A program made the translations under genes and the position numbers. 64,000 nucleotides of DNA from Pseudanabaena sp. PCC 7367 (GTDB taxonomy: Bacteria > Cyanobacteriota > Cyanobacteriia > Pseudanabaenales > Pseudanabaenaceae), in NCBI RefSeq assembly GCF_000317065.1, contig NC_019701.1:1426001-1490000 (forward strand), given 5' to 3'. Of the stretch, positions 25,908 to 34,924 are shown piece by piece. Position 1 is the stretch's first letter. The number at the start of each line of letters is the position of its first letter. The notes below the pieces were generated by a model, which was given only the letters and a program-made list of their open reading frames with translations, was not told the origin of the DNA and did no database searches.

Positions 25908-27389
25908 TTGCGAATTCTGATTTATGGCATTAATTATGCGCCTGAAATCACTGGGATTGGTAAATATACCAGTGAGATGTGTGAGTGGCTGCGTCAGCAA
26001 GGTCACGAGATTCGGGTAGTTACTGCACCACCCTATTATCCTAAATGGGAGGTGGCAGAAGGCTATAGGGGCTGGCAGTACAAACAGGAAACGATCGCGG
26101 ATATTAAGCTCTATCGCTGTCCTCTGTGGGTGCCTAGCCAACTCACTGGTGCCAAGCGCCTCTTGCATCTTTTTTCTTTTGCGATTACCAGTTTGCCAGT
26201 AATCCTGTGGCAAGGATTATGGTGGCGGCCCGATCTGGTCTGGTTAGTTGCACCAACCTTGTTTGCTGTACCGGGAGCCTGGCTGGCAGCGGCAATAGGT
26301 GGTGCTAAATCCTGGCTCCACATCCAAGATTTTGAGGTAGATGCTGCGTTTGATCTGGGCATTCTGTCAGGTAAATTCAGGCGATCGCTAGTCTGTGGCC
26401 TGGAGCGATGGCTATTGCGCCGATTCGATCGGGTCTCGTCAATCACGACCAAAATGGTGCAACGGCTCAGGCACAAGCGATTAGACCAGCGGAAACTGTT
26501 GCTTTTCCCCAACTGGGTTGATACCAGTCAAATTTATCCACTCCGATATCCCAGGCACCCCAACCCGCTCAGAAAGCAACTGGGCATTCCCGCTAATAAA
26601 ACAGTAGTGCTTTATTCGGGCAATATGGGGCGTAAGCAGGGTCTAGAAATTGCGATCGAGGCTGCCCACCAATTGCAACAAGAAGCTTTAGCCTCATCCT
26701 CATCCCTGCGATCGATTCAAGCTGAACCTCAACAAACACCATCCGCACAAGGCAAGTTTGAACCGCGATCGGTGCAACTAGAAACACCAATCGAATTACA
26801 CTCAAATTCAACTGCGGATGTTCAGGTTGCAGGCGAAATCATGTTTATACTCTGTGGTGATGGCATGATGAAGGGGCATTTACAACATCGGGCAGAGCAG
26901 TTGGGGCTCAACAATGTCAAGTTCCTACCGTTGCAGCCGATCGAACAACTAAATAATTTACTGAACCTGGCCGATATTCATATTCTGCCGCAGAAAGCTG
27001 ATGTATCTGACCAAGTGATGCCATCGAAGCTGGCGGGGATTTTAGCCTGTGGTGGGGCTGTAGTTGCCACAGCTCATCCAAATACCGAACTGGCGAATGT
27101 GGTGACTGCCGCTGGTGGCCAGGTCTGTCCGCCGGAAAATGTAAATTGTTTTACCAAGGGCATTAAGTATTTGGCAACAAATCGTCAAGCTAGGACAGAA
27201 ATAAAACGCTGCGCTCGCCAATATGCAATCAATCATCTTGATCGGCGCAAAATCCTATCTGATTTTGAACGAGAGCTACAAAAGCTTTGTGCCATGCTTG
27301 GCACTGAAATGCCAGGTCAATCGTCTGATCAACGGCAAGATACCAAGAATAAGCTAACTTCTGCTCAGCCACCCCGAAATTATTATTAA
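25908..27389 (+). CDS. WcaI-type glycosyltransferase (GT4 family)
   Basis: A protein of 493 residues. The N terminus MRILIYGINYAPEITGIGKY and the blocks TAPPYYPKW, LHIQDFEVDAAFDLG and PNWVD are those of the WcaI family of colanic-acid-type exopolysaccharide synthesis. The GT-B donor half has YSGNMGRKQGLE, FILCGDG and DVSDQVMPSKLAGILACGGAV. The start is TTG, supported by homology at the first residue and by a G-rich ribosome binding site. A low-complexity stretch of about 50 residues (259-308) is inserted between two strands of the donor half. Context with the tyrosine kinase downstream suggests exopolysaccharide repeat-unit assembly in the cytoplasm. Confidence 0.87.
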   Translation: MRILIYGINYAPEITGIGKYTSEMCEWLRQQGHEIRVVTAPPYYPKWEVAEGYRGWQYKQETIADIKLYRCPLWVPSQLTGAKRLLHLFSFAITSLPVILWQGLWWRPDLVWLVAPTLFAVPGAWLAAAIGGAKSWLHIQDFEVDAAFDLGILSGKFRRSLVCGLERWLLRRFDRVSSITTKMVQRLRHKRLDQRKLLLFPNWVDTSQIYPLRYPRHPNPLRKQLGIPANKTVVLYSGNMGRKQGLEIAIEAAHQLQQEALASSSSLRSIQAEPQQTPSAQGKFEPRSVQLETPIELHSNSTADVQVAGEIMFILCGDGMMKGHLQHRAEQLGLNNVKFLPLQPIEQLNNLLNLADIHILPQKADVSDQVMPSKLAGILACGGAVVATAHPNTELANVVTAAGGQVCPPENVNCFTKGIKYLATNRQARTEIKRCARQYAINHLDRRKILSDFERELQKLCAMLGTEMPGQSSDQRQDTKNKLTSAQPPRNYY

Positions 27390-28209
27390 TTCCAGCCCAT
27401 TCCAAATCATAATAGTTTTGGCAGTTTATTTTTGGGCAGCAAGAAGGCTAAAATCTAAGATATGTATATGAGTCTGTGAATTACGATCGCAATTAGTCAC
27501 TGTTCAATCCCGATCGCTCAAACTTGTGCAAGGCTAGTTAACTGCCAGTCGGCCTGCAAACTCAGCTCTAGAGTCTTGCTAGGATGTTAATACCAACATG
27601 TTTAGTCGATTAACTGGCTCAGATCGGGTTATTCATGTGGTCGCAAAGTAATTAAAGTACCTTTTTGGGGTGGATTCCCGTTTAACATGTTCTTGGTGGC
27701 TATTGAGTAGATCTAAATTAATCTAAATTATAAATAGTAATTATAATAAATAGTTAAGTAACATAGATTTGCCCTTTATTCCCATATATCTAGCTCACAT
27801 GCATACATATATGCATATGTGTATAAACCTAATCAGTCTAGATATGAATTTCTGACATTAGGTTGCATTATCGTCAGAATTAATTAGTGGCAAGCTGTTT
27901 GAGAATACGATCGAAGCTGATCTCAGGGTGGTAGTAGGGTTTGCAGCTAGGCCAAACATGCCAAATATCAAAGTCATGGGAATAGAGCCAGAATGCAGGA
28001 TGTATGGGTGACAAGTTAGATCTAGTTAGATCGATCTAGGGTGATGAGTGATTTAGCTCTCACTAGAGCACAACTAAGTTACCAGTCATTCAATAAAATT
28101 CCCACTCCAGCGATCATTGCTGACTTTGGTTTCCCTACTAAATTAACTTCATTCCCCGCCAACTCACTTCCTTCAATCATTTCGGCACAAAAATTGACTT
28201 CTCAATCCC
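27390..28209. other. Intergenic region with alternating purine-pyrimidine tract
   Basis: About 820 AT-rich bases between the glycosyltransferase and the tyrosine kinase genes, with no credible gene. It contains a 30-base strictly alternating pyrimidine-purine run at 27796-27825 and a tandem ATCTAAATTA pair near 27714-27733. Confidence 0.55.
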
Positions 28210-30426
28210 ATGAATCAACTACAACAGTATCTATTCATCATTAGACGACGCTGGCCAGTTGCAACGCTGGTTTTTGTCTCGGCTGTCTTGGTGACAACTT
28301 TTCACGCCATTTTTGTAATGAAGCCACGCTATCGAGCTTCTGGTGAAATGCTGGTTACACCTGGTGATCAGGCGATCGCAATTACCAATGTGGGGGTTTC
28401 CAAAACCGTTAACCAACCTCGATCGCTTTCCGGTGGCTATCTGAATACAGAAATGCAAATCATGCGATCGAAGGAGGTGATTCAGCGGGCGCTGGAAATT
28501 GTGGAGCGGCCGATCTCCTATGGTGAATTTTTGGGTAGCTTTGGCGTTAATGTGATTCCGGGTACCGATGTGCTTAGATTCTCTTATACCAGTGGCGATC
28601 CAAAGCTGGCGGTTGAGGCTGCCAATAGCATGATGCAGTCATATGCTGAAAATAATATTGAACGGAATCGAGCTGCAGTACGCGCGGCCAGGTTATTCAT
28701 TGAAGAACAACTGCCCAAGGCAGAACAAGATGTAGAGAATGCCGAACAACAGCTTCGCGCTTTTCGGGAGCAGTACAATTTCGTCAGTGCCTCTGCTGAA
28801 GCGGAAGCCACGATCGATCGATTCAGAAGCACTGAATCTAGGATTGAAGATATGCAAGTATCTCTGGCTAAGATTGATGCCCAATCTGACCAGCTTGGCA
28901 ATCTGGTGGCTGATGAAATCGATTCCGTTGAGCAGGCATTATTAAGGACGGCTTTGAGCCAATCGCCTCACACCGCTGGGGTAATGGGTGAATTGCAGCA
29001 AACCAAACAGGCGATCGCCACCCAGCTAGCTATTTATCGGGAAGATTCGCCCCAAATCGCGGTACTACGTGATCAAGAGAGAAACTTAGAGCAATTACTG
29101 CGTCAGCGCGCAAAACAAGTTGCTGGCATTCCCCCCAGTGAATCGATCGATATTGATGCACTGTTCCAAATTGGTGGGCTCCAAGAGCAATCAGTACAGC
29201 AGTTCTATTCCCTCGATAATGAGCGAGTTGGCTTGCTTGAAGAAATATCAGCCCTCAATGATGTCTACAGCAACTATCGGGAGCGATATCGGGAACTCCC
29301 CAAGCTAGAACAAGAGGAACGTCGCCTAGAACGGAAAGTAACTGTGGCTGAGTCAACCTATGCAGAGCTACTGCAACAGTTACAAGAGGTGCGAATTGCC
29401 GAACAACAGAATATTGGTAATACGCGCATTCTGAGTTTGGCCTCCACACCGATCGATATTGTGACTCCGCGTCGGCCACGTAATGTCTCATTGGGACTGC
29501 TATTGGGCCTATCTGCTGCTGGTGGCGCAGTGTTTTTGCTAGAAGCATTTGACAAGAAAATCAAAAGTACCGCCGCCGCCAGGGAGTTGCTGGGTTTTCC
29601 CTTGCTGGGGGTTATTCCTAACTTTAAAAAGGTGCCCCTTTTCCCCGTGGCCAGTGGCAATCGGATTGGCCGGACTGTGCCAGAATTGGTGGTCAGAGAA
29701 GCACCCAACTCGCCGATTAGTGAAGCATTTCGGATGCTGCAAACCAACCTGAAGTTCTTGAGTTTGAAAAAGCGACTGAAGGTAATTGTGGTTACCAGTT
29801 CAGTACCAAGGGAAGGTAAATCAACGATCGCCGCTAACCTGGCCGCCACGATCGCCGAACTGGGTCAGCGGGTATTACTAGTTGATGCAGATATGCGCCA
29901 CCCAGCCCAACACCGGATCTGGCAGTTGCCCAATGAAAACGGATTAAGTGATTTGCTCACTGGCCAATCGCCCCTATCAGAAGTAGCACACCATGTGATG
30001 CCCACATTGGAAGTGATGCCTGCTGGTAGCAAACCTGCCAATCCAGTCGCCCTGCTCAACTCACAAGCAACCTCAAATCTGATCGACTATGGTTCCAGTA
30101 ACTACGATGTAATGATTGTGGATACGCCACCAATGGCAGTGGCCGCCGATGCTTCGATCCTTGGCAAGATCGCCGATGGGATTGTAATGCTATGCCGTGT
30201 GGGTGTGGCTGATACTAATAACCTGACTTTCTCGAAGGAGCTATTGGAACAATCAGGACAGAATATCTTGGGGATGGTGGTCAATGCCTCGCTCCCAGAG
30301 GATGATCCCTATGGTTACTACTACTCCTACTACTACAACTACAGCTCCAAGCCCGGTCAACGCCAACGCCAGGAGGCAAGTCGTCAGGATCAAGATCAAA
30401 ACCAGCAGGAAACAATTAATCAGTAG
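28210..30426 (+). CDS. Polysaccharide copolymerase with bacterial tyrosine kinase domain (Wzc type)
   Basis: The protein has 738 residues. An N-terminal Wzz domain has a membrane helix at about 15-35 and is followed by a long periplasmic coiled-coil region. A second helix lies near residue 425, before the cytoplasmic BY-kinase domain. That domain has Walker A VPREGKST (about 533-541), Walker A' VLLVDADMRHP (about 555) and Walker B VMIVDTPP (about 633). The C terminus holds a Tyr cluster, DPYGYYYSYYYNY, the usual autophosphorylation tail. Such proteins control chain length and export of exopolysaccharide through phosphorylation cycles. The partner Wza and the polymerase Wzy are not in the window. 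A terminator follows. Confidence 0.93.
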   Translation: MNQLQQYLFIIRRRWPVATLVFVSAVLVTTFHAIFVMKPRYRASGEMLVTPGDQAIAITNVGVSKTVNQPRSLSGGYLNTEMQIMRSKEVIQRALEIVERPISYGEFLGSFGVNVIPGTDVLRFSYTSGDPKLAVEAANSMMQSYAENNIERNRAAVRAARLFIEEQLPKAEQDVENAEQQLRAFREQYNFVSASAEAEATIDRFRSTESRIEDMQVSLAKIDAQSDQLGNLVADEIDSVEQALLRTALSQSPHTAGVMGELQQTKQAIATQLAIYREDSPQIAVLRDQERNLEQLLRQRAKQVAGIPPSESIDIDALFQIGGLQEQSVQQFYSLDNERVGLLEEISALNDVYSNYRERYRELPKLEQEERRLERKVTVAESTYAELLQQLQEVRIAEQQNIGNTRILSLASTPIDIVTPRRPRNVSLGLLLGLSAAGGAVFLLEAFDKKIKSTAAARELLGFPLLGVIPNFKKVPLFPVASGNRIGRTVPELVVREAPNSPISEAFRMLQTNLKFLSLKKRLKVIVVTSSVPREGKSTIAANLAATIAELGQRVLLVDADMRHPAQHRIWQLPNENGLSDLLTGQSPLSEVAHHVMPTLEVMPAGSKPANPVALLNSQATSNLIDYGSSNYDVMIVDTPPMAVAADASILGKIADGIVMLCRVGVADTNNLTFSKELLEQSGQNILGMVVNASLPEDDPYGYYYSYYYNYSSKPGQRQRQEASRQDQDQNQQETINQ

Positions 30427-30456
30427 TTGAGTGGCTTAAGCGATTTTTACTACTTT

Positions 30457-30490
30457 AAAAAGCCCTGCCTTAATGGTGGGGTATTTGTTT
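30457..30490 (+). terminator. Terminator after the tyrosine kinase gene
   Basis: CCCTGCC (30463-30469) and GGTGGGG (30475-30481) form a seven-pair stem with two wobbles and a five-base loop. AAAA precedes it and a T-rich run (TATTTGTTT) follows. Confidence 0.7.
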
Positions 30491-30717
30491 AAAGGTCATT
30501 GCCATAAATTTTGACTGAACTCAGCTTTTTGTCAGTTGTCAATATTCGCACCAGGACATAGCTTATACACATATAAGGATTTTAGATAAAAAGTTTAATC
30601 AACCCAAATAGATAAGAAATCCTATGGCACTGGTATAAGCTGATCAAACCCTGGACTGGCTGAGTAGGGTGATAGACTGCGTGAGATAGACGTTATGTAT
30701 TATTTGATACAAAAAGC

Positions 30718-31356
30718 ATGCAAACCAAAACCGCAAAACGTAGTTCTAACCTAATCCCAGAAATCGCTCGCTATTTGGCAGCAGGTGAAGTAGTTGTGCT
30801 GCCCACCGATACAGTCTATGCCCTGGTTGCTGATGCCTTTAACCCTGATGCAGTGGCTAAGCTAAAGCAACTCAAACAAATAACCCATCTCCAGCCAATG
30901 ACAGTTTTAACCCACCAGGAAAAGGCAGCACAAATTGTGGAGGTGAGTCGATCGGCAGCACAGATGATGTCCCACTTTCCCTATCCCGTTACTATGATTA
31001 TGCCTGCCAAAGCTACTCTGCCAGAGTCGATCACCAATGGCTTTAAGAATGTATTTGTGGTTTGCCCCGATCGCTTTATGTACGATTTAATCGCATATGT
31101 GCCCAACCCAATGGTCTGCGCGGCGGCGGCGGTTTCCTCTGATGTGAAGGTAAAAACATTCGACATGGCAATGCAATTTTTTGACGGTAAAGTACCTTTG
31201 ATCGTTGATGGGGGCAAAAGTTCATACGGACGCAGTGGCACACTGGTAGACTTTTCGTTAGACGTGCCCACAATCATGACCTTCGGACCTGTATCCCTGG
31301 ATGACCTCAGACCACTGGTTCCTGGTATTGTGATTGCTTCTCATCTGATGAAATAG
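30718..31356 (+). CDS. Divergent Sua5/YciO/YrdC family protein
   Basis: This 212-residue protein has the YrdC fold signature VVVLPTDTVYALVADA followed by AVAKLKQLKQ. True threonylcarbamoyl-AMP synthases (TsaC/Sua5), which act in tRNA t6A formation, have KxR with a following KP, and an SANxSG motif. Here these read KQITHLQP and AAAVSSDVKV, so several ligand-binding residues differ. It is more likely a YciO-like paralogue of unknown substrate than the essential enzyme. Length fits the short YrdC/YciO type without the Sua5 C-terminal domain. Neighbours do not suggest a function. Confidence 0.75.
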   Translation: MQTKTAKRSSNLIPEIARYLAAGEVVVLPTDTVYALVADAFNPDAVAKLKQLKQITHLQPMTVLTHQEKAAQIVEVSRSAAQMMSHFPYPVTMIMPAKATLPESITNGFKNVFVVCPDRFMYDLIAYVPNPMVCAAAAVSSDVKVKTFDMAMQFFDGKVPLIVDGGKSSYGRSGTLVDFSLDVPTIMTFGPVSLDDLRPLVPGIVIASHLMK

Positions 31357-31597
31357 TTTGCAGTAGATAAATTTAGGCCTGGGGTATGTATCAGTTAACC
31401 CTGAGCCTTACTTCCTCATTTAGAATTAAACGTCACTTAACTTAAACATCAATTTAATCAGATTCAATGAGAGCGTAATAATTAAGAATAAGGCAATGAT
31501 CAGGATTTCCGGCTATCAACCGTAACCATAAATCTAGGGTTGCGCTCTATCGAACTCAGGCTGCGATCGATGAGGCTAAAAAGTACGTCAGACAGGC

Positions 31598-31617
31598 AAC
31601 TAAGCGTAACTAAGCGT
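31598..31617. repeat. 10 bp tandem duplication
   Basis: AACTAAGCGT occurs twice without gap, then a degenerate third copy. It lies in the about 300-base space between the convergent YrdC-family and murQ genes, which holds no other feature I can support. Confidence 0.85.
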
Positions 31618-31652
31618 AAGTAATCGCCACTAGGTCAGGCAATTATTGAAGA

Positions 31653-32558
31653 TTATTGGTCACGAAAAGCGCTTAAGGCATCAGCAAGATGGCCATCATG
31701 TTGAGCCAAGTATTGTTCACTGACCGCCAGATCTAGGCCAGTCCAATGCATAAACAGGGCGGTTTTAACGCTGAGTTTTGCCTGTTCTAGTAAGTTGGCG
31801 GCGGTGGGCTGATCGAGCGCTGCCAGATCCATCAGAATCCGCGTGGCGCGATCGCGTAGTTTGCTATTTGTGACCGACACATCCACCATCCGATTGCCAT
31901 AGACCTTGCCCAAGCCCACCATCACTGCGGTGGAAATGGTATTTAAAACTAATTTAGTAGCAGTACCAGCCTTAAGCCGGGTTGAACCACACAAAATTTC
32001 CGCACCAACCAATGGCCGAATTTCTAAATCATAGCTAGTTGGGACTTGTGCGGCTGGCACGCAGGCAAAAAAGATCGTTTTTGCGCCCAGAGTTTGAGCC
32101 TGTTTCAATGCCCCATGCACATAGGGGGTGGTGCCGCCGGCAGTGATGCCAAACACTACGTCATGGTTAGTAATGCCGCGATCGCTAATTGCCATTGCGC
32201 CGTCGCTTTCGCGGTCTTCGAGGGCTTCTGAGCTACGCACTAGGGCAGCATTTCCGCCAGCAATGATCCCCTGCACTAATTCTGGATTGGTGCAAAAAGT
32301 AGGTGGACATTCCGCCGCATCCAGCACGCCCAATCTGCCACTGGTGCCAGCACCCACATAAAACAAGCGACCACCATTAGCCATAGATGCGGTAATCATG
32401 GCGATCGCCTCGGCAATATTCTTTCTCTGTGCTGCCACTGCCGCTACCGCTTTAGCATCTTCCTGGTTAAACAAGTCCACGATTTCCAATGGGCTCAATT
32501 GATCCAGATTCTGGCTGAGGGGGTTGGCTTGTTCGGTGAGCAGGTGTCCGCGTGACAT
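31653..32558 (-). CDS. murQ: N-acetylmuramic acid 6-phosphate etherase
   Basis: MurQ cleaves the lactyl ether of MurNAc 6-phosphate to give GlcNAc 6-phosphate and lactate in cell-wall recycling. The 301-residue SIS-domain protein has LLTEQANP, GGRLFYVGAGTSGRLGVLDA, ECPPTF with the catalytic Glu, VFGITAGGTTPYV and a C-terminal segment ending in AQHDGHLADAL; all match the MurQ family. The gene starts 22 bases after the stop codon of a PCP_red-domain gene on the same strand, so the two are probably co-transcribed. The transporter and kinase that usually supply its substrate are not in the window. Confidence 0.95.
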   Translation of the reverse strand: MSRGHLLTEQANPLSQNLDQLSPLEIVDLFNQEDAKAVAAVAAQRKNIAEAIAMITASMANGGRLFYVGAGTSGRLGVLDAAECPPTFCTNPELVQGIIAGGNAALVRSSEALEDRESDGAMAISDRGITNHDVVFGITAGGTTPYVHGALKQAQTLGAKTIFFACVPAAQVPTSYDLEIRPLVGAEILCGSTRLKAGTATKLVLNTISTAVMVGLGKVYGNRMVDVSVTNSKLRDRATRILMDLAALDQPTAANLLEQAKLSVKTALFMHWTGLDLAVSEQYLAQHDGHLADALSAFRDQ

Positions 32559-32580
32559 AGATATTATTTATTATTTGTGG

Positions 32581-32760
32581 CTATTGCCCAAATTCCAGAC
32601 GGGCTTGCTCTACGATCTCCACCGTCACGGTGTCGGTGTTTTGTTCATTGGCGATCTGCTCGATCCGCTGACGTGCCTGAGTGCGCACAAAGTAGGGAAT
32701 ATTTTTGAGCTTGGCCTTCGCCGCCGCCGTCCAAGTGAGGGAGTCTGGAAATTGTGCCAT
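32581..32760 (-). CDS. Small PCP_red-domain protein (protochlorophyllide reductase 57 kDa subunit domain)
   Basis: A 59-residue protein made of a single domain. [17 protein letters not shown] (residues 10-26) is followed by RQRIEQIAN and an [11 protein letters not shown] end. This matches the C-terminal domain of the light-independent protochlorophyllide reductase subunit ChlB, which also occurs as stand-alone small proteins in cyanobacteria. In ChlB the domain contributes to the complex with substrate; the role of the free form is not known. It starts with ATG at 32760 and ends 22 bases before murQ. The link to murQ looks accidental or regulatory. The reading frame is fully open and coding bias agrees with neighbours. 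Confidence 0.8.
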   Translation of the reverse strand: MAQFPDSLTWTAAAKAKLKNIPYFVRTQARQRIEQIANEQNTDTVTVEIVEQARLEFGQ

Positions 32761-32916
32761 GATTAAGCCACCGATAATACAACCTCTAACCTAACGTTTT
32801 TATTGTCTGATCACTCTCATTTATCTGGTTAGCGGGAGACAGCAGAGGCGATCGCAATTATTTCTAATTATTGCCTAGTCACGCCGCTACTTCCCCACCA
32901 CCACTTACTAAACTTA

Positions 32917-33912
32917 CTAGACCTTCTTCATCCAGCTAAACATCGCCCGTAGCTCTTTACCCACCTCTTCGATCGGGTGTTCAGCTTCCTGGCGACGCAT
33001 GGCCGTAAAGCCCGGTTTACCAGATTGGTTTTCCAGCACAAATTCACGGGCAAACTGACCCGATTGAATTTCTGACAAAATCTGCTTCATTTCTGCCTTC
33101 ACCGCATCATTAATTAAGCGAGGACCACGGGTGAAATCGCCATATTCGGCGGTATTAGAAATACTGTGGCGCATTTTTGCCAGACCACCTTCAACCACCA
33201 GATCCACGATTAGCTTCACTTCATGCAAGCATTCAAAATAGGCCAATTCCGGTTGATAGCCAGCCTCGGTGAGGGTTTCAAATCCAGCCTTAATTAATGC
33301 ACTCAGGCCACCACATAACACTGCCTGTTCACCAAACAGGTCGGTTTCGGTTTCTTCGCGGAAAGTGGTTTCCAAAATCCCAGCGCGGGTTGCACCAATG
33401 CCATGAGCATAAGCCATCGCCCGATCGCGGGCTTGTCCAGAAGCATTCTGATAAACCGCAAACAATGCTGGTACACCCTGACCCTGGGTATAAACACGGC
33501 GCACCAGATGACCAGGCCCTTTTGGTGCGATCATCACCACATCCACATTGGCGGGGGGAATCACCTGGGCAAAGTGAATATTAAAGCCGTGGGCAAATGC
33601 CAATACATCGCCTTCCTTGAGGTTGGGCTTGATTTGCTCTAAATAAATCGCCTTTTGGACTTCATCGGGCAGCAAAATCATCACAAAATCTGCCGCCGCC
33701 GTGGCATCCGCCACACTTTTCACGGTCAAGCCTTCTGCTTCGGCCTTGGGCCAGGACGAGCTACCTTCATAGAGCCCCACCATCACCTCTACGCCACTGT
33801 CTTTGAGGTTGAGCGCATGGGCGTGCCCCTGGGAACCATAACCAATAATGGCAACTTTCTTACCGCGCAGAAATTCAAGATTTGCATCGGTGTCGTAATA
33901 CATTCTTGCCAT
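32917..33912 (-). CDS. ilvC: Ketol-acid reductoisomerase
   Basis: IlvC converts acetolactate or acetohydroxybutyrate to the dihydroxy acids of valine, leucine and isoleucine synthesis, using NADPH and Mg. The 331-residue class I protein starts [15 protein letters not shown] and has the nucleotide loop [15 protein letters not shown] (17-31), APKGPGH, and the metal-binding [14 protein letters not shown] followed by the knotted C-terminal helices. I chose the ATG at 33912. A GGAGG (33925-33929, plus-strand coordinates) lies 12 bases upstream, inside a frame extension that would otherwise begin with TTG at 33936. It stands alone, with about 350 noncoding bases upstream that I could not assign. 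Confidence 0.97.
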   Translation of the reverse strand: MARMYYDTDANLEFLRGKKVAIIGYGSQGHAHALNLKDSGVEVMVGLYEGSSSWPKAEAEGLTVKSVADATAAADFVMILLPDEVQKAIYLEQIKPNLKEGDVLAFAHGFNIHFAQVIPPANVDVVMIAPKGPGHLVRRVYTQGQGVPALFAVYQNASGQARDRAMAYAHGIGATRAGILETTFREETETDLFGEQAVLCGGLSALIKAGFETLTEAGYQPELAYFECLHEVKLIVDLVVEGGLAKMRHSISNTAEYGDFTRGPRLINDAVKAEMKQILSEIQSGQFAREFVLENQSGKPGFTAMRRQEAEHPIEEVGKELRAMFSWMKKV

Positions 33913-34265
33913 AGTTTTTTGGAACCTCCGGGACAAACAATCGGTTAATTAATAAACAACAAGTAATAAAGAAATCAAGCGCACTAAAATTTAAGGTGTA
34001 GTGGCCGATTGGTAGCAAGGCAAATGTCTATGTTTCCACTCTGCCTTAGCAATCAAATTTTGATTACCCTAACCAAGCGCAATTAAACAGCAATGAAATG
34101 TAGCAAACTTCCAATAGCTAAATCTTTGCAATCTTAATAGTTAGGCGATCGTAGACAAAGTTAGTTGCTATGCCGATTAAAAATCATATCATCTAAAGCT
34201 ATGTCTTTGTGCTGAGATTTGTTTATGTTTAACCAAATGGCGATCGCTTTTGTGAAATGCCAATC
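33913..34265. other. Intergenic region upstream of ilvC
   Basis: About 350 bases with no gene on either strand. Apart from the GGAGG site for ilvC I see no clear operator, attenuator or riboswitch. Confidence 0.5.
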
Positions 34266-34802
34266 CTAATCACTTGTCATCAGAATCGCAAATGCAGCAA
34301 AATACTGATCACAGTCTTGGACGCTATCAAGTTCATTTGTAACTGTCAGCACTCCCTGGATCAGCTCTAGGTTTGTAGGTCTTATGGTCTTCTTCGCAAT
34401 TATGTCTTGAGTTGCAGCCGACATATCGGCAATCTTCATTCTATTTTCTGTGCATTTGAGTTCTAGCTTGTCAAGGGTAGCTGCGTAGGGCGCTACGTTG
34501 CTAGGTGACCTATCAATAATGGCAAGTAACTCCTCAGGTTTTTTATTGCTAATGTCCCGCGTTGAAGGTGAAGTGGAAACGGTTTGACGATTAGGTCGAG
34601 ATTTAGGAAATAAGCTTGCTAAGAAAGAGAGGGCAACAATAACAAGGACTATACTGAGACACCCGTTTGTAACTTTTTTTAAATTAGCCTCATACTCAGC
34701 TTTGGCCTTTTGCGCTGATGTTTGTTTCTCTGCTTGTTTCTCAGATTTGCTAGTACCATCGTGATAGTATTTCTGCCAATCATCATTATTATGTTCCGAC
34801 AT
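34266..34802 (-). CDS. Single-pass membrane protein of unknown function
   Basis: From the ATG at 34802 the protein has 178 residues. A polar, Lys/Glu/Gln-rich N terminus (MSEHNNDDWQKYYHDG, then a helical KAEYEANLKKV) leads to one membrane helix (CLSIVLVIVALSFLASLF) at about residue 48-65. A C-terminal domain of about 110 residues follows with two Cys (LKCTENRM and VQDCDQYF). I recognise no family. A longer frame to 34880 exists but MSEHNND looks like the natural start. Its base composition is lower in G+C and poorer in HIP1 sites than its neighbours, which hints at recent arrival or weak constraint. Confidence 0.6.
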   Translation of the reverse strand: MSEHNNDDWQKYYHDGTSKSEKQAEKQTSAQKAKAEYEANLKKVTNGCLSIVLVIVALSFLASLFPKSRPNRQTVSTSPSTRDISNKKPEELLAIIDRSPSNVAPYAATLDKLELKCTENRMKIADMSAATQDIIAKKTIRPTNLELIQGVLTVTNELDSVQDCDQYFAAFAILMTSD

Positions 34803-34924
34803 GTTTTTTGTCTGAATATCTGTGGATGTCTGTAGTATCAAAATACAGTCACCAACCATGTCATTGCAAGACTTTTTCACCTTTTATTTGATTTGTTTTT
34901 ATTGAAGTTGATGAGGGGAGCAAA

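Noticed and set aside
28041-28244. 67-codon frame ending inside the tyrosine kinase gene
   Set aside because: Overlaps the strong start of the kinase, has no family match and a Ser/Thr-rich random-looking composition.
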